Below, in pieces: positions 7,380 to 16,111 of a stretch of DNA of 64,000 nucleotides (position 1 is its first letter; each line of letters starts with the position of its first letter). Below the pieces are notes generated by a model that did not search any database, was not told where the DNA came from, and saw only the letters and a list, made by a program, of their open reading frames with translations. The translations under genes were made by a program, and so were the position numbers. Source of the stretch: Tenggerimyces flavus. Lineage in GTDB: Bacteria > Actinomycetota > Actinomycetes > Propionibacteriales > Actinopolymorphaceae. The DNA lies in assembly GCF_016907715.1 (NCBI RefSeq), contig NZ_JAFBCM010000001.1, positions 7,006,001-7,070,000 on the forward strand, given 5' to 3'.

Positions 7380-10300
7380 CTACCAGCGGAAGAAGAACCC
7401 CGGCGGCTGGCTCGACAACGGCTCCACCAGGTACGGATCGCTCAACGTCGGTGCCAGCAGGCTCGGGATCGCCGCCGCCAGAATCCGGTCGCCCAGCATG
7501 TCTCTCCGGTACACGAGCATCGGCACCGTGAACGTCCCCGCCGCGTCCGGCTTCGCCACCGCCGTACCCAGCCCGGGCTGCCACGACAGCGCGATCTGCT
7601 GTGTCGGTGGGAAGTTCTCCCCGCGCACCATCGTCACCTGGCCCGGCCGCCCGACCGTCGGATCGAGCACGAGCTTCGGCTGCTTCGTCGTCCCCGTCAA
7701 CCCCACCTGGACAGGGAACGGGCTCACCACCAGCGGGTCGATCGAGGCGGCGAGCACGGTCAGCGCACCCACCCGCGCGCCCAATGCCCGCGGCGCGAAC
7801 CGTACGTCGACCGTGCATTGCTTCCCTGGCAGGAGGATCAGGCAGCTTGCCGAACGGGAGTAGAACTCCGTCGCGCCGGACCGCACCTCCCCCGCCACCG
7901 CGAGCGGCACGTCACCCACGTTCCGCACGACCACGCGCTTCGGGGCGCCCGCCAGGTTCAGGATGCCGGCCGGGAACGCGAGCGACACCGGCGTGACCGT
8001 CATGGCGGCGACCTTCGTCGGACCGGTGGCAGGCTCGGCACCCGTACCGGTCAACGAGACGTCGACCGGCGCCGGATCCTTCGCGGTCGGATCCTGCGCG
8101 TCGGCGGTGAACGTCACCGCACCTGTCCGCGTGCCCTCCGCCCGCGGCGCGAACCGTACGGGAACGACACACGACTGCGCCGGCATGACCACCGCACAAG
8201 GCGTTCCGTCCGCCGCATAGTCACCAATGTCACCATCCGACTCCGTCGCGACCGTCATCGCCAGCGGCACCTGACCCGTGTTCTTCACCGTCAGCGAAGC
8301 AGGCGCCGCCTCCTTGCCAAGCGTCACGTCGCCGAAGTCCACCGACGCGGGCGAGACCGAGTAGGCAGCCGTCGGAACCGGCGGCACGGTCGGCACCTCC
8401 CCGACACCGGCGAGCGTCACTCCGATCGGCGGCAGCGACAGATATCCCTGGGAGACCGGGACGTTCAGCGCACCGCTGAACGTGCCTTCGGCAGTGGGCG
8501 CGAACGTCGCGTCGACCGAGCAGCTCTTCCCCCGCCGCAGCTTCGCGCAGGTCTCCGCACCCGGAGCGAACGGAGCCGCCGCAGTCACCGTACCGATGTC
8601 CGCGGGTCCCGAGCCGGTGTTGCGTACGGTCACCCGCTTCGGCCCGGACGACTCCCCGACCTTCACCTTGCCGAAGTCGAGCGCCGGCGGCTCCACCACC
8701 AACTGCGCGAACCGCCGGCGAACGTAGACGTCCCAAGCGCCCTCGTCGGTGTCCTCGGGCACCAGAGCACCGGTCGAGCCGAACGCGACGAACGCGCCGT
8801 CGTCGTTGACCGCCGGACGGTACGAGCTTCCGCCGACCACACGCCCTTCGTTCGTCAACGACACGATCTCGTTGTCTCGCGGGGAGTCCCCGGCGAAGTC
8901 CCGCTCGACCTCGCGGACGTAGATCGCCGTGCGCCCGTTGCCCGGCTGGTCGACCAGGTTCTCGGCGAGCGAGCTGAACGCGACCGTCGTCCCGTCGTCG
9001 GACAGCGCCGGGTCGTAGCTGTCGCTGTTGCCCCGCGTCCCGGGATCGTCGAACGCCGCAGATGCGAGCACGGTCCTGGCCGAGCCGAGGTCGCGGACGT
9101 AGATCTGGGAGTACGGCGGCGTCGGTCCCTCGCCGCGTGGTCCGGCCTGGAACGCGATGCGGCTGCCGTCCCGCGAGATCGACGGGGCGATCGCCCCGAA
9201 CTCGTCGAGCGTACCGTCGGGCAGCAGGGAGACGAGCTTGGTCGTCTTCGCGGTACGGTCGCGCAGGTACAGCTGCCAGTTCCCGTCGTCGGTGTCGCGC
9301 CCGACGGGATCCTCGGAGAGGAACCCGACGTACCTGCCGTCGCCCGAGACGACCGGGGTCTCGCCGTTCATCGGGGCACCGTTGCCGTCCAGGCTGACGA
9401 TCTCGGATGCCGGACTCCCCGCGCCCGCGAAGTCGCCGGTGCCGCTGGGATCTCGCCGCATGAGCACGAGGTCGCGATCCGCCGTGCCGATGAACCTGTG
9501 CACCTTGTACTGGGTTCCACCTAGCGTCAGGTTGGCGAGGACAGTCCCGACCGTCTCCGGCTTGAACCCGACGTACGCGGCGCACGACGCGCCGGCGGCG
9601 AGCTGTTGCCCGTCCGTGCAGGTCGGATACTCCGGGCTCGGCTGTCCCGGGGTGACGAACGCCATGCCACATTGCGGAGTCTCGAAGTTCAACCCTCCGG
9701 GATCGGGGCTGGTGTTGGTGACGACCAGACCGACGTAGTCGGTCTTCCCGATCTCGGTGTGCGCCGAGTCGGCCTCGACGTTGCCGATCGGCGTCGTGCC
9801 CCCGGTCGTCGGGGATGGCGCCGTCGCAGGCGCGGGAATCGCCGCGCAGTTGGGCGCGTCAACACCGGGCTTCACCTCGTCCAGCTTCTCGGGGTTGGCC
9901 CGGATGACGGCTCCGCAACGCCGACTCCCCACCAGCGCGACCGCGGTCTGACCGGCCGGAATCCGACCCTGCGTTCGCAGGGTTCCGACGAACGTCTCAC
10001 CGCATCGTGGACCGACGAACTCGAGGTCGATCGTGCAGCTCTGACCCGCGGCGAGTGACGCGCCACAGGTGGTCCCGTTGATCCTGAAGGCTCCCTCAGC
10101 CGCGTCGACCACGGGTCCACCGGCGAACTCCACCGCGTCGTGGGCCACCACGGTCACCTGCTGGGTGTACGGGGTGGCGCCCGACTCCGTGGGAGCGAAG
10201 TCGACCAGGTCCCATGGAGTCAGCCCGCCTTGATAGGGAACCTGGAGCGAGAGACTCTGCGAGTACCAGGACTGCCGTGCGGAGAAGACGACCGACGTCC

Positions 10301-13283
10301 CGTCGTCGGACAACCGTGGATCGCAGCCAGGGAACGCGCAGTAGGCGTTCGTGCGCTGGTACGGGAGATCCGTCGGTGTGCCACTGACAGCGCGAACGAC
10401 GGGCGCGGCCGGGTTCTGCCGGTTCACCGCGTAGACGTTGGCGGTCCGGTCCAGCGCGTTGCCGTTCTCGTCCCTGGTCATGCCGAGATAGCTGACGAGC
10501 TGGGCGTTGCCGGAGACGTCCGGCCTCCCGTACGGAACGTGTTCGGGCGGCGAGAGCCGTTCGGTCGTCCCCGTCGCCTGGTCCCTCAGGTGGATCGCGT
10601 CGCCGGTCAACGCCTCGACGACCGCCGACCTCGGTGGACCGCCCTTGGGCGCCTTCTTCGCCGGGACTCCCTTCGAGCCCTTGACGATCTTCGGCTGCTT
10701 CGGACCCCTGGCGTTCTTGTCCAGCGCTCCGCCGTCGGACCCGGAGGGCGCGAGCGACTGGAACGCCACGTACCTTCCGTCGTTGGAGATCGACGGCGCC
10801 GAGTTGGCGATGATGCTCGACGGATCGTCGTCCACCGAGACGAGCTTGGTCTCCCCCGGCGTGGTCGCGTCGCTCGTTCCCGTGCCCGTGAGGGCGACGC
10901 TGACCGCCTCCGTGCCGGGCGGTCCGGGAACGTACAGCTGACTGTCCCTGGCGCCTACCTGGGTCGGAGCGAACGTCACGCCGATCGCGCACGACTCTCC
11001 GCCACGCAGTGAGGTGTTCGAGCACTGGTCGCTCGCGATCTGGAACGGCGGGTCGATCCCCACCTCCCCGATCGTCGCGGGCCCTCCAGCGTTGGTGATC
11101 GTCACCACGCGTGGGGTGGACTTGGTCTTGACCGGCACCTGGCCGAAGTCGAACGACGCCGGCGACGCGGACAGTTCTCCCGCCCTGGTGGAGACGTAGA
11201 CGTCCGTCATCGGATCCGACTCGACGTCGTCGGCGGTGAGCTGAGCGTCGGAGTGGAACGCGACGACCGACCCGTTGGCGTTGACCGCCGGGCGGTAGGC
11301 GCCGGTCCCGGGAGCGGCCCCGCCGGTGTCGGTCACCGACATGAGCTGGTTGACACCTCGTCCGCCGGCGAAGTCTGGATCGACGTCCCGTACGTAGACC
11401 TGCCAGACGCCGGCGTCCCCTGGAAGCGGATCGGGCATCAGGTTGCGCGAGGTGGACTGGTAGACCACGCTCCGGCCGTCGTTGGACAGGACGGGGGAGT
11501 CGGAGTAGTCGTCTCCATCCGCTCCCGTCGGCGAGCTCGAGGCGACGATGGTCCGCTGTGCGGGGAGATCTCGCACGTACACCTGGCGGAACTCGATCGG
11601 CTCCGGCTCGAACTCGTGCGTGTCGGCGTACGCCACCCGACTCCCGTCCCCGGACAGGGACGGCCTGCTGGCGGACGGGAGCAATCGACCATCGGGCAGC
11701 ATCGAGGCGATCACGGTCTGGCCATGTCCGCCGGCGCCGTCGGCATTGGTGTCGTGGACGTACACCTGACGGTTGGTGGTGTCGCCGGCCGGCCTGCCGA
11801 GCTTGGAGCTCGAGGTGAAGGCGACCCAGCGCCCGTCGGAGGACACCGAAGGATCGGAGCCGTCCATGGGCGTCCCGTCAGGACCAGTGACGCTGACGAT
11901 GCGAGGAGGTCCGGCGGCCGCGAAGTTCCCTTGCCCGCTGGGATCCCGCCACGCGGCCACGTAGCTGCCACTGCCCGAGGCGACCAGTCGGTAGCGCGTG
12001 GCTCCCGCCACGAGCTCGCCCGCGTAGGGCGCGATCTCGGTGGCCTTGAACTCGACGTACGCGACACAGGACGCGCCGGGTTCCAGCGACCCTCCAGGCT
12101 GGCAGGCATCCGCGGGTTGGCTCTTCGGAACGACGAGCTTGAACGGACACGCGGCATCGGTCTCGAGGTTCACTGTGGTCGGCGTCGACAGGTCGGCGGT
12201 GACCTGTACGGAGAACTGCTGGAGCCCACCGACGCCGGACTGCCCGACCGAGACGACCTGTTCGCCGAGCCTCCCCTCGTGCGGGTCCCTCGGGGTCGTG
12301 GGTGCCGGCCCGTCGTAGACGGCGCCGCCACTGCATCGAGCTGTGGCGGCCGGTCCCGCAGCTGTGAGGAGATCACCACCGGCGGGCGGGCAGTCGACGA
12401 GCAGCGAGATCGCCGTCTGTCCAGCGGGGGTGGCGCCAGGGAGGCGGAGCTGCCCGAACCTGGCTGTCTCCTCGAAACAGAACACCGGCCGGGTGCTCAC
12501 CACCACCGTGCACTGCTGACCCGCCGCGAGCGGACCGCTGCACGGAGCGGTCGACGTTCCCAACTCGAAGATGGAGTCCCCGGACAGCTGGGGGCCGGTC
12601 TCCGGGAAGACCACCGGCTCGCGCGCTTCCACGTGGAGCTCGGCCGTGGTACCCGTGTCGCCGCTGAAGTCGATGATCGGCTCGAAGAAGCCGCCGTCCG
12701 GGTTGCCCACCACGGTGCCGTCGCCGAGCGTGAGCTCCAACGAGGGCGACTGGATGGACTGATAGACGCCCGCTACGAGGGTGGATCCGTCCTCGGAGAT
12801 CTCCGGACACGACCGGAGCCCGCTGACACAACCACCCATCCGCAGGTAGGGCAGGTCGTTCGTCGTACCGGTGACCTGGTGCACCTGGCTGTCGGACGGT
12901 GCCTCGCGGTCCACCGCGAACAGGGTTTGCGGCCCCGTGCCAGTCGTCGGCCCGACTGTGAAGGAGAGCAGCCTGCCGCTACCTGACATCGTCGCGGTCT
13001 CGACCTCGCCGGCCACCCCGGTCGGCACCGCGGTCGTCGTCCCTTGGAGGAGGTCGCGCACCTCGTAGTTCGACGGGGTGTCGCCGAACTTGCTGAGGAA
13101 CCCGACCTGGCGGCCGTCCGCGCTCAGCACCGCGTCCGACAGCTCGCGCTGCAGATCGGGCGAACCGAGGAGGATCGTCGGCGGCTCGGCCGCGATCGCC
13201 GTGGGTTGGGCGAGCGGAACGAGCACCGTCGCGACGACGGCGCAGGACAGGGCTGTTGCGGACATGACTCGACGCACCGACAC
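7380..13283 (-). CDS. giant secreted beta-propeller / choice-of-anchor protein
   Basis: About 1,967 residues. The GTG at 13283 gives a proper signal peptide: VRR, then a hydrophobic core (ALSCAVVATVLVPL) and AIA cleavage. ATG 13265 would lose the basic end. The body is two long copies of a similar architecture. The first (about 40-800) has TolB/PD40 propeller repeats such as LSGDGSRVAYADTHEF and VSSDGRWVAFTSSSK, closing with an ASPM/Hydin-type choice-of-anchor domain (ASPASFDFGQVPVKTK). The second (about 830-1620) repeats this with VSGDGRYVGFLSEDPVG and PPALDFGKVKVGE. Two more choice-of-anchor domains follow (SPASVDFGDVTLG; PVSLAFPAGIL), then a C-terminal Ig-like segment. There is no sortase motif or TM. 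Role unknown: extracellular binding or scaffold is inferred. It is divergent from the CIS core. Confidence 0.8.
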   Translation of the reverse strand: MSVRRVMSATALSCAVVATVLVPLAQPTAIAAEPPTILLGSPDLQRELSDAVLSADGRQVGFLSKFGDTPSNYEVRDLLQGTTTAVPTGVAGEVETATMSGSGRLLSFTVGPTTGTGPQTLFAVDREAPSDSQVHQVTGTTNDLPYLRMGGCVSGLRSCPEISEDGSTLVAGVYQSIQSPSLELTLGDGTVVGNPDGGFFEPIIDFSGDTGTTAELHVEAREPVVFPETGPQLSGDSIFELGTSTAPCSGPLAAGQQCTVVVSTRPVFCFEETARFGQLRLPGATPAGQTAISLLVDCPPAGGDLLTAAGPAATARCSGGAVYDGPAPTTPRDPHEGRLGEQVVSVGQSGVGGLQQFSVQVTADLSTPTTVNLETDAACPFKLVVPKSQPADACQPGGSLEPGASCVAYVEFKATEIAPYAGELVAGATRYRLVASGSGSYVAAWRDPSGQGNFAAAGPPRIVSVTGPDGTPMDGSDPSVSSDGRWVAFTSSSKLGRPAGDTTNRQVYVHDTNADGAGGHGQTVIASMLPDGRLLPSASRPSLSGDGSRVAYADTHEFEPEPIEFRQVYVRDLPAQRTIVASSSPTGADGDDYSDSPVLSNDGRSVVYQSTSRNLMPDPLPGDAGVWQVYVRDVDPDFAGGRGVNQLMSVTDTGGAAPGTGAYRPAVNANGSVVAFHSDAQLTADDVESDPMTDVYVSTRAGELSASPASFDFGQVPVKTKSTPRVVTITNAGGPATIGEVGIDPPFQIASDQCSNTSLRGGESCAIGVTFAPTQVGARDSQLYVPGPPGTEAVSVALTGTGTSDATTPGETKLVSVDDDPSSIIANSAPSISNDGRYVAFQSLAPSGSDGGALDKNARGPKQPKIVKGSKGVPAKKAPKGGPPRSAVVEALTGDAIHLRDQATGTTERLSPPEHVPYGRPDVSGNAQLVSYLGMTRDENGNALDRTANVYAVNRQNPAAPVVRAVSGTPTDLPYQRTNAYCAFPGCDPRLSDDGTSVVFSARQSWYSQSLSLQVPYQGGLTPWDLVDFAPTESGATPYTQQVTVVAHDAVEFAGGPVVDAAEGAFRINGTTCGASLAAGQSCTIDLEFVGPRCGETFVGTLRTQGRIPAGQTAVALVGSRRCGAVIRANPEKLDEVKPGVDAPNCAAIPAPATAPSPTTGGTTPIGNVEADSAHTEIGKTDYVGLVVTNTSPDPGGLNFETPQCGMAFVTPGQPSPEYPTCTDGQQLAAGASCAAYVGFKPETVGTVLANLTLGGTQYKVHRFIGTADRDLVLMRRDPSGTGDFAGAGSPASEIVSLDGNGAPMNGETPVVSGDGRYVGFLSEDPVGRDTDDGNWQLYLRDRTAKTTKLVSLLPDGTLDEFGAIAPSISRDGSRIAFQAGPRGEGPTPPYSQIYVRDLGSARTVLASAAFDDPGTRGNSDSYDPALSDDGTTVAFSSLAENLVDQPGNGRTAIYVREVERDFAGDSPRDNEIVSLTNEGRVVGGSSYRPAVNDDGAFVAFGSTGALVPEDTDEGAWDVYVRRRFAQLVVEPPALDFGKVKVGESSGPKRVTVRNTGSGPADIGTVTAAAPFAPGAETCAKLRRGKSCSVDATFAPTAEGTFSGALNVPVSQGYLSLPPIGVTLAGVGEVPTVPPVPTAAYSVSPASVDFGDVTLGKEAAPASLTVKNTGQVPLAMTVATESDGDIGDYAADGTPCAVVMPAQSCVVPVRFAPRAEGTRTGAVTFTADAQDPTAKDPAPVDVSLTGTGAEPATGPTKVAAMTVTPVSLAFPAGILNLAGAPKRVVVRNVGDVPLAVAGEVRSGATEFYSRSASCLILLPGKQCTVDVRFAPRALGARVGALTVLAASIDPLVVSPFPVQVGLTGTTKQPKLVLDPTVGRPGQVTMVRGENFPPTQQIALSWQPGLGTAVAKPDAAGTFTVPMLVYRRDMLGDRILAAAIPSLLAPTLSDPYLVEPLSSQPPGFFFRW

Positions 13284-13430
13284 AGCAAAGCGGTGCGGGC
13301 GCCCAGCGACCAGGGTGGGCAGTGCTGCGCGGTGGGCACCTGGAGGTGCCCGATCGGGCAACGAAAGCGGGCCGGACACGCGTCCCTTCGTCCACGACCG
13401 CAGGCAAGCACGGCGCACACACTCGGGAAC

Positions 13431-14111
13431 GTGATCTCCGACGTCGACAACGCGCTCGCCGGCCTGCTGCGCCGCGAGGTGCTCGACAGCGCGCGCGTGT
13501 CGGTCGTCTTCGACCCGCCGACGAAGGAGTGGGCCGCCAAGCGCAACGGGCCTGCGGTGAACCTGTTCCTGTACGACATCCGCGAGGACACCCGGCGGCG
13601 GGCGAGCGGCGCCGTTCAGCGCTTCGGCGAGAATGGCCGCCTCGAGTCCCGCCACACGCCGCCACGGATCTTCCGCCTGTTCTACCTGGTCAGCGCGTGG
13701 ACTCAGCGGCCCGAGGACGAGCACCGGCTGCTCGGAGCGCTGCTGGAGTCGCTGCTTGGTCACGACGTCGTTCCGGCCGACCTGCTGCCCCACTCCCCTT
13801 CGCCCGTGGGGCTTTCGGTAGGACTCCCACCGGACGAGGACCGCTCGTTCGCCGACGTCTGGTCCGCGCTCGGCGGCGAGCTGCGGCCGTCCATCGACGT
13901 CGTGCTGTCGCTGCCGCTCGAGGCCGGCCGCGCGATCGAGGTCGGCCCACCGGTCGAGGCGCCGCTGCGGTTGGACATGTCCGCCACCGACGGCGAGACC
14001 AACGCCGAACGGGTCGGCGGCGACGTCGAGGAACGTCGCGAGGCTGCCGCCGGCAACGGCCAACGCATGCAGGGCATCACCGTGATGAAGCGAACCAGGC
14101 GCAAGAAGTGA
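13431..14111 (+). CDS. CIS tail terminator/cap, Pvc16-like (DUF4255)
   Basis: 226 residues from GTG 13431, opening ISDVDNALAGLLRREVL, then VSVVFDPPTKEW and VNLFLYDIREDTRRR. This is the classic DUF4255/Pvc16 N-terminal domain of contractile injection systems, the protein that caps the distal end of tube and sheath. IFRLFYLVSAWTQRPEDEHRLLG completes the domain. The C-terminal 60 residues are polar and poorly conserved. First gene of the rightward CIS operon; its stop overlaps the AAA+ ATPase start (GTGA, 14108-14111). Confidence 0.9.
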   Translation: MISDVDNALAGLLRREVLDSARVSVVFDPPTKEWAAKRNGPAVNLFLYDIREDTRRRASGAVQRFGENGRLESRHTPPRIFRLFYLVSAWTQRPEDEHRLLGALLESLLGHDVVPADLLPHSPSPVGLSVGLPPDEDRSFADVWSALGGELRPSIDVVLSLPLEAGRAIEVGPPVEAPLRLDMSATDGETNAERVGGDVEERREAAAGNGQRMQGITVMKRTRRKK

Positions 14112-16102
14112 GCGACGAGAGCCTCCGGCAGCTCCTGGCTCGGCTGGCGGTCGTCGAGGAACGCGTCCGAACGCTCGTCGCCGCTCGCCGGGTGGTCGAC
14201 CCCGCACCCGACGACCCGCTCAAGGGTCTCTACCTGACCGAGGCCGCGATCGACGCCGTCCTCGACAACGACGCGCCCGGCCTGCCGCCGTGGGTACGCG
14301 ACGAGCAGCCATCCGACGTCAACCTGCGCTTGCCCCGGCTGGCCGACGCTTTCTCCCTTACCCCGTTGGACGTCGACCTGCTGCTGATCGCGATGGCGCC
14401 GGATCTCGACGCGCGGTTCGAGCAGCTGTACGGCTATCTCAACGACGACGTCTCCCAGCGCCGCGCGACGCTGCGGCTGGCGTTCGACCTGCTCGGCCAG
14501 CCCGCGACGGACGCGACCGTACGTTCCCGCCTCGACGCGCAGGCGCCGCTGGTCGACGGTGGGCTGATCGAGATCGGTGAGCCCGCCAGGCCGTTCCTCA
14601 CGCGAGTGCTCCGCGTTCCCGATGTCGTCACCGCTTACCTGCTTGGTGATTCGGCCACCGATCCCACGCTCGCGGACGTGCTGGGCGTGACGCCGCCGCC
14701 CGTACCCGGGGCCGCGAAGGCGATCGCCAAGGCCGTCCATCCCGGTCGCCCGGCGTACCTGCGCGGCGGCACGGGCAGCGCTGTCCGCGGCATCGGCGCC
14801 GCCGTGCTCACCGAGCTCGGCCTTGGCGTGCTGCCGCTCGACCTCGCGCGGATCCCCACCGAGCTCGACGTCCATCGCTTCGTGCGCGCTGCCGCGCGCG
14901 AGGCTCGCCTGCACAGCAAGGGGATTCTCGCCGGTCCGGTCGACGCGCTGCGCGCCGACAGCATGCCGCTGCTCCGCGCGCTCGCCACCGCGCCAGTGCC
15001 CGTCGTCCTCGTCGGCGCCGCCAGCTGGGACCCGCACTGGGCGCCCGTCGTCCCCGTCCTCGGCGATGCGCCCGAGCTCACCACCACCGAACGCGAGGCC
15101 CTCTGGCGCACCGCGCTGCCGCCCCGAGACGACGTCGACCCGGTGCGGGAGACGGCGGCGTTCCGGCTCGGACCCGAGCAGATCCTCCGCGCGGCCGAGG
15201 CGGCGTCGCTGTACGCCGCGATGGATGGCGGCATCGTCACTGCCGAGATCCTCCGGACGGGTGCGCGTTCGCAGAACGGCGCCGGTCTGGAACGCCTTGC
15301 CCGTCGGATCGTTCCGGCCGTCGGTTGGGACGGCCTCGTGCTGCCGGACGACGCGATCGAACGGCTGCGTGAGCTCGTCATCCGCGCGCGGCACCGCGAC
15401 CAGGTGCTGCGCGGCTGGAACATGCGCCCCGGCGGCGGTCGCGGCGTCGGCGTGACCGCGCTGTTCACCGGCGAGTCCGGTACGGGCAAGACGATCTCGG
15501 CCGAGGTCGTCGCCCGCGACCTCGGCGTCGATCTGTACGTCGTCGATCTCGCCACGGTCGTGGACAAGTACATCGGCGAGACTGAGAAGAACCTCGAACG
15601 CATCTTCACCGAGGCCGCCGGCGTCAACGGCGTCTTGCTCTTCGACGAGGCCGACGCCATCTTCGGCAAGCGGTCGGAGGTGCAGGACGCGCACGACCGG
15701 TACGCGAACGTCGAGGTGGCCTATCTGCTGCAGCGCATGGAGTCGTTCGACGGTCTGGCGATCCTCACCACGAACCTGCGCGCCAACATCGACGAGGCGT
15801 TCACCCGCCGGCTCGACATGGTGGTCGACTTCCCGCAGCCCGACGAGCCCCAGCGGCTCCTCCTCTGGGACCGGTGCCTCGGCACCGACGTCCCCCGCGC
15901 GGACGACCTCGACCTCCCCGCCCTCGCCCATTCGTTCGAGCTCTCCGGCGGCGACATCCGTTCGGCCACAGTCACCGCCGCCTACTTCGCCGCCGCCAAC
16001 ACCCGCACCGTCACCATGGCGGACCTCGTCAAGGCCGTCGACCTCGAGTACACCAAACTCGGCCGCCTCCGCCCCGCGGCCCCAATGACCCAGCCCAGCT
16101 GA
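14108..16102 (+). CDS. CIS AAA+ ATPase, Pvc15-like
   Basis: 664 residues. The N-terminal about 400 residues are helical and specific to the CIS ATPase family (LNLRLPRLADAFSLTPLDVDLLLIA-type region). The C-terminal AAA+ module has Walker A TGESGTGKT, Walker B VLLFDEADAIFGKR, sensor-1 ILTTNLRANID and the arginine-finger segment DEAFTRRLDMVVDFP. CIS ATPases of this kind are thought to remodel or load components and cargo during assembly. It is coupled to the Pvc16-like gene by GTGA overlap, and ends 9 nt before the cargo-like gene. Confidence 0.93.
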   Translation: MSDESLRQLLARLAVVEERVRTLVAARRVVDPAPDDPLKGLYLTEAAIDAVLDNDAPGLPPWVRDEQPSDVNLRLPRLADAFSLTPLDVDLLLIAMAPDLDARFEQLYGYLNDDVSQRRATLRLAFDLLGQPATDATVRSRLDAQAPLVDGGLIEIGEPARPFLTRVLRVPDVVTAYLLGDSATDPTLADVLGVTPPPVPGAAKAIAKAVHPGRPAYLRGGTGSAVRGIGAAVLTELGLGVLPLDLARIPTELDVHRFVRAAAREARLHSKGILAGPVDALRADSMPLLRALATAPVPVVLVGAASWDPHWAPVVPVLGDAPELTTTEREALWRTALPPRDDVDPVRETAAFRLGPEQILRAAEAASLYAAMDGGIVTAEILRTGARSQNGAGLERLARRIVPAVGWDGLVLPDDAIERLRELVIRARHRDQVLRGWNMRPGGGRGVGVTALFTGESGTGKTISAEVVARDLGVDLYVVDLATVVDKYIGETEKNLERIFTEAAGVNGVLLFDEADAIFGKRSEVQDAHDRYANVEVAYLLQRMESFDGLAILTTNLRANIDEAFTRRLDMVVDFPQPDEPQRLLLWDRCLGTDVPRADDLDLPALAHSFELSGGDIRSATVTAAYFAAANTRTVTMADLVKAVDLEYTKLGRLRPAAPMTQPS

Positions 16103-16111
16103 GGGGGAACT

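Noticed and set aside
13284-14207. N-terminal extension of the giant secreted protein
   Set aside because: It would overlap the Pvc16-like gene and put the signal peptide inside the protein; the GTG at 13283 gives a proper secretion start.
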